This document shows positions 60,636 to 64,000 of a DNA stretch of 64,000 nt, in pieces. The notes beneath the pieces were generated by a model. It was given only the letters and a program-made list of their open reading frames with translations. It did not search any database and had not been told where the DNA came from. This DNA is from Silvania hatchlandensis (GTDB lineage: Bacteria > Pseudomonadota > Gammaproteobacteria > Enterobacterales > Enterobacteriaceae): NCBI RefSeq assembly GCF_025564065.1, contig NZ_JAMGZK010000037.1, positions 1 to 64,000 of the forward strand. Direction: 5' to 3'. How positions within the stretch are numbered: the first letter of the stretch is position 1; every line of letters begins with the position of its first letter. The position numbers and the translations under genes are program-made.

Positions 60636-61689
60636 CCATAACTATGCCGAGGCAAGGAGGGCGTTCCTGGCCGCTGCAGAGTCTCGCCGGTTGCCCGTCG
60701 ACAGCTATATCCTCGATATGCCGGGGCACGACGGTGAAACGCTGGCAACGGATGTGGTGCTGGACGGGCCGAAGGATGCCGCGAATCTGATCATAACTAT
60801 CAGCGGCGTGCACGGCGTAGAAGGGTATCCCGGCTCGGCCATCCAGCGCGGGCTGCTGGAGATGGGACCACTGGAGGCCAGCAATACAGCAGTTCTGCAT
60901 GTGCATGCCATTAACCCGTGGGGATTTTCGTGGTCGCATCGCACCACCCAGGAGAATGTCGACCTTAACCGTAATTTTATCGACTTTTCCGCACCCCTGC
61001 CGGTGAATGACCGCTATGCCAACATTCACGATTTACTGTTGCCCGCCAGCTGGCCACCACCGGCAGACAGTGAAGAGCAGCTTCGCGGCATGGCAAAAGT
61101 CTGGGGCGATAAAGGCTACCAGTGCGCAGTAAGTCTGGGACAATACCGCTTCCCCGATGGCTTGCATTACGGTGGCGAAAAACCTACCTGGAGCAACGAG
61201 ACCTTCCGCACCATTTTGCAGCACTATGCCACCCGCTGCCAGCGGATAGGTTCGCTGGATATTCACACTGGGCTCGGTCCTTATGGCTACGGTGAACGCA
61301 TTTTTGGCTGTGAATACGAAGATGCATCCTTATTACGCGCCCGCGACTGGTGGGGCGATACCATCACCTCGGTGAATACCGGCAGTTCGACCAGCGTACC
61401 ATTGACCGGGCCTATTCAGGCTGCGCTGTTCCGCGAATGTGAACAGGCGGAACAGACCAACATCTGTCTGGAGTACGGCACCTACCCGCAAATGCAGACC
61501 GTGCTGGCTATGCGCGGCGCACACTGGCTCACCCGTTATGGAAGCGGAGACTCACGGCAGTCTGCGGCAATTCGGCAAAGCCTGAAGGATGCATTCAATC
61601 CCCAGGATCCCTGGTGGCAAAACGAGATTTGGACACAGGGGAAACGGGTATTCCAGCAAGCGGTAGCAGGCATTAATCGCCACCCATAA
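60601..61689 (+). CDS. DUF2817 / M14-like metallopeptidase
   Basis: 362-residue protein of the DUF2817 group, related to zinc carboxypeptidases. Putative zinc ligands H71 and E74 lie in SGVHGVEGYPGSA; the substrate-binding NRNF (123-126) and third ligand region LDIHTGLGPYG follow, and E in CLEYGTYP may be the catalytic glutamate. No signal peptide, so cytoplasmic. The ATG at 60601 follows CTGGAGAG and lies inside the previous gene's 3' end (35-bp overlap). It would remove or open a residue from a small peptide-like substrate. Confidence 0.85.
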   Translation: MNSKLTAPSLFSHNYAEARRAFLAAAESRRLPVDSYILDMPGHDGETLATDVVLDGPKDAANLIITISGVHGVEGYPGSAIQRGLLEMGPLEASNTAVLHVHAINPWGFSWSHRTTQENVDLNRNFIDFSAPLPVNDRYANIHDLLLPASWPPPADSEEQLRGMAKVWGDKGYQCAVSLGQYRFPDGLHYGGEKPTWSNETFRTILQHYATRCQRIGSLDIHTGLGPYGYGERIFGCEYEDASLLRARDWWGDTITSVNTGSSTSVPLTGPIQAALFRECEQAEQTNICLEYGTYPQMQTVLAMRGAHWLTRYGSGDSRQSAAIRQSLKDAFNPQDPWWQNEIWTQGKRVFQQAVAGINRHP

Positions 61690-61711
61690 TAACGAACGCC
61701 TGGAGAGCAGC

Positions 61712-63016
61712 ATGAGCCACATTACCGAAAATCCTGTTACGCAGCCCGTTCACTGGCGGGTCATTGCCGCGGCGGTTGCGGGCAACGCTTTTGAAGTGTA
61801 TGACTTCGTGATTTACGCCTATTTTGCGGTGTACATCGGCCAGACATTTTTCCCGATCACCGGGGAATACGGCAGTTTACTGGTGGCTACCGCGACCTTC
61901 GGGGTGGGTTTTTTCACTCGTCCTCTGGGGGCGCTGTTTATCGGCAGCTATGCTGACCGCGTAGGACGTAAACCGGCGATGATTCTGACCGTCACGCTGA
62001 TTACGCTGGGCACGCTGGGTATTGCTGCCACCCCAGGCTACGCCACCATTGGCATGGCGGCCCCGGTGATTATTGTGCTGTGCCGTCTGGTTCAGGGCAT
62101 TGCTCTGGGCGGTGAGGTGGGGCCTGCGGCATCGCTGTTGATTGAAGCGGCGCCCGCGAATAAACGGGGGCGTTACGCCTGCTGGCAAATCGCCAGCCAG
62201 GGGATTGCCGTCACGGTTGGCGGGCTATTTGGGGTGATCATCACCACCTCGATGTCAGCGGAGAACCTGCAAAGCTGGGGATGGCGTCTGCCGTTTGTCT
62301 TCAGCCTGTTGATGGTGCCGCTGACCATTTATATTCGTCGTCATTTGCCGGAAACGCTGCCTGAGTCGGTCAAAAAAGAGCAGAACACCCTGCATCTGCT
62401 GAAAAGTATGTGGCGTGAACACCGCAGCTTGTTGCTGGTTGGGCTGGGCATCATGATGGTGGTGAGCGTGACGTCTCAGTTGATCAACTACATGACCTCA
62501 TACGCCATTAAGGTGCTGCATCTGCATCCGGGCATTGCGCAGACCAGTATCCTGATTGCCGGACTGATCTCCTTTTTCGGGGCGCTGATCGCAGGAAGGC
62601 TGTGTGATAAGTACGGCCGCAAGAAAGTGCTGATCCTGCCGGTGTTAGTATTGAGCGTGGTGGTGATCCCGCTGTTCTCATGGCTGCATGACGCCCCGGA
62701 CGCTGCACGACTGCTCACGGTGACCTTTGTGGTATCCACGCTGATTACCTTCCCGACAACCGCATTACTGGTGGTGGTGCCGGAGATGCTTCCCTCGCAG
62801 TTTCGCAGTACCGGCACATCGTTAATTTACGCGGTTGGGTCGGCATTATTTGGCGGGAGTACGCATTTTATTTTAACGGCGTTACTGGCCTGGACGAATC
62901 ATCCTGTCGCGCCTGCCTATTACGTGCTGTTTGCCACCGCAATAAGTTTGTGCGCAATGTCACTGTTACCTGAATCGCGTCAACCCGCGATAAAAACCCA
63001 GTCCAGACTGACCTGA
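61712..63016 (+). CDS. MHS-family MFS transporter
   Basis: 434-residue permease of the metabolite:H+ symporter family (KgtP/ProP/ShiA-like). Landmarks: GNAFEVYDFVIYAYFAVYIGQTFFP at helix 1, GSYADRVGRKPAMILTVTLI loop, RLVQGIALGGEVGPAASLLIEAAP in helix 4-5, and GRLCDKYGRKKVLILPVLV at the second RxxGR-like loop. Substrates of the family are carboxylates, shikimate, betaines or related compounds. It is the third gene of the LysR-controlled operon, 22 bp after the metallopeptidase gene, and probably imports the operon's substrate. Confidence 0.9.
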   Translation: MSHITENPVTQPVHWRVIAAAVAGNAFEVYDFVIYAYFAVYIGQTFFPITGEYGSLLVATATFGVGFFTRPLGALFIGSYADRVGRKPAMILTVTLITLGTLGIAATPGYATIGMAAPVIIVLCRLVQGIALGGEVGPAASLLIEAAPANKRGRYACWQIASQGIAVTVGGLFGVIITTSMSAENLQSWGWRLPFVFSLLMVPLTIYIRRHLPETLPESVKKEQNTLHLLKSMWREHRSLLLVGLGIMMVVSVTSQLINYMTSYAIKVLHLHPGIAQTSILIAGLISFFGALIAGRLCDKYGRKKVLILPVLVLSVVVIPLFSWLHDAPDAARLLTVTFVVSTLITFPTTALLVVVPEMLPSQFRSTGTSLIYAVGSALFGGSTHFILTALLAWTNHPVAPAYYVLFATAISLCAMSLLPESRQPAIKTQSRLT

Positions 63017-63602
63017 CTGCATTGTGTAAACCGGCGTGATGATCAGCTAAAGGCCATTACGCCAGACTTCCGTGGTCTGACCTCCCATCCCTGAAAACAC
63101 ATCACCCTTTCCTCAGGCATAAATTAATGAGTCTGATAATCTAATATTCCCGAGAAAACTCAACCTCACGGAAGTAATAAGGCGTTTTCACCTGGCAATG
63201 CCAAATGGAAGGGCGTTAACTTAAAAACCTAAACTATCAATAACTTAACTCATATTGACATCAAAAAATTTTGTCCGGGCGTTATTTTCTATCTGTTACC
63301 CCCCCGTTACGCAGCATTGAATCCCAGAAGTATGAGAAAAAACTGACGACAAATTATTTTTAGCACATTACCTGCGGGCGTTTCCTGGAATATTTTGGAA
63401 ACCAGTGTTAGATTTTTAAAGGCGTTAATTTTCCAGACCTATAAATATACGTTTTATTGCGTTGTCAATAATACAAAGGCGTCAGATTTATAACTATATT
63501 TATCACCGTTAAGTTCTGAGGCTTTATTTATTAAAGAATCATGAAGAAACACATTGAATGATACAGCTTACTCCTGCTCTGGCATAAGGATATAAAAAAG
63601 CT
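63017..63602 (+). promoter_or_regulatory. Long intergenic region / 5' leader of pgaA
   Basis: No gene recognised in these 586 bp; small reverse-strand frames overlapping pgaA are shadows. The DNA becomes AT-rich from about 63220, as expected for a promoter. In E. coli pgaA has a leader of more than 200 nt with several CsrA sites; here GGA-containing candidates occur in CCTGGAATATTTTGGAAACC (about 63387-63406) and at the ribosome binding site (AAGGAT, 63587-63592). NhaR control is expected by analogy but not shown. Confidence 0.45.
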
Positions 63603-64000
63603 ATGTTCAGCATTCGTCGGTCGACAAAAACGATAAATAACATCAGGTTGGTGGGCTGCATTTGTACCGCCGCCGTTCTTTTTCCTGTGCAGGCTCTGGC
63701 TGACACAGAAGAGTATGACGCTCTGGTGATGGAAGCCCGAGCCGGTAACACTAAACCGTTGCTGAATTATTTTCAGGCCCAGGAAGCGCAAAAAGCGCTG
63801 ACCGCTGAGCAGGTGGCCGACTGGCTACAGGTCTCAAGCTGGGCGAATAACGATCAGGAAACGCTCAGGGTCTGGCAGCGATATCGTGGGCAAGTAGACA
63901 TTCCCGCCCGCGGACAGGTTGCGGTGGCTCGCGTGCTGCGCAACGAGCAAAAATGGGGTCAGTCGCTGACGGTCTGGGAAAACGTATTACTCGCCGAACC
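63603..64000 (+). CDS. pgaA: PNAG export porin PgaA, N-terminal part
   Basis: The first 132 codons run off the right edge. The start MFSIRRSTKTINNIRLVGC leads a signal peptide (to about ALA, residue 33). The mature start resembles E. coli PgaA: EEYDALVMEARAGNTKPLLNYF against AYDALIIEARKGNTQPALSWF, then EQVADWLQVSSWANNDQETLRVWQRYR. PgaA is the outer-membrane beta-barrel with a TPR domain that exports poly-beta-1,6-N-acetylglucosamine in biofilm formation. AAGGAT precedes the ATG. pgaBCD are expected beyond the window. Confidence 0.88.
   Translation, partial: MFSIRRSTKTINNIRLVGCICTAAVLFPVQALADTEEYDALVMEARAGNTKPLLNYFQAQEAQKALTAEQVADWLQVSSWANNDQETLRVWQRYRGQVDIPARGQVAVARVLRNEQKWGQSLTVWENVLLAE

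Noticed and set aside
63531..63791. Reverse-strand open frame overlapping the pgaA start
   Set aside because: Overlaps the clear PgaA signal peptide and N-terminal homology; no domain of its own.

Overview
The window is a chromosomal segment of a member of the Enterobacteriaceae close to Enterobacter, Klebsiella, Lelliottia or Leclercia. Evidence: near-identical E. coli-type proteins in E. coli-like order (yddG-fdnGHI, adhP, maeA-sra-bdm-osmC), a cspA-type cold-shock leader, hipBA, digH and pgaA, plus genes absent from E. coli K-12 but common in Klebsiella/Enterobacter (the KPN_01858-type luciferase-like monooxygenase operon, treZ-treY, a BLUF-EAL protein with an intact EAL motif). The species cannot be fixed from the sequence alone.

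Layout. 1-127: end of an IS481-like insertion sequence cut by the window edge. 338-6076: yddG and the selenoprotein nitrate-inducible formate dehydrogenase operon fdnGHI (in-frame UGA plus SECIS hairpin). 6088-8950: ccdAB toxin-antitoxin pair, PPK2 polyphosphate kinase, AraJ-type exporter. 8957-16070: tightly overlapping operon of a peptide/nickel-type ABC importer with a flavin monooxygenase and an AhpD-like protein. 16213-18134: NDH-2-like flavoprotein divergent from an Rrf2 regulator, with a 24-bp near-perfect palindrome between them. 18153-21979: adhP, an exported pyrophosphatase, and an ABC-F ATPase preceded by a leader peptide and competing hairpins. 22314-23510: cold-shock island (two csp genes and a small zinc-ribbon gene). 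23528-27059: maeA, sra, bdm, a VOC protein, osmC.

27800-40429 is a complete 12,630-bp Tn3-family transposon with 37-bp terminal inverted repeats (one mismatch) and a perfect 5-bp target duplication (TAATA). It has split a LysR gene, whose two halves rejoin in frame. Besides tnpA, a res region and tnpR it carries three LysR regulators, an MFS transporter, an HSL-type hydrolase, a second luciferase-like monooxygenase, a double NTF2-like protein and an Old Yellow Enzyme: an organised redox/xenobiotic cargo with no recognisable antibiotic- or metal-resistance gene.

40753-64000 returns to the chromosome: the SDR gene that faced the split LysR, a PL5-type lyase, a blue-light c-di-GMP phosphodiesterase and a chemoreceptor with a sigma-28 promoter, the trehalose-from-glycogen operon treZ-treY-glgX, a VF530 protein, the lipoprotein DigH (no canonical start codon), an isochorismatase-like hydrolase, an amidase with a LuxR regulator, hipBA behind four operators spaced exactly 27 bp apart, a LysR-controlled operon (C26 amidohydrolase, DUF2817 metallopeptidase, MHS transporter), and the start of pgaA at the right edge.

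Strongest leads for new biology: the ABC-F leader/attenuator (21793-21992), the transposon cargo (31639-40258), and the Rrf2/flavoprotein pair with its palindrome.
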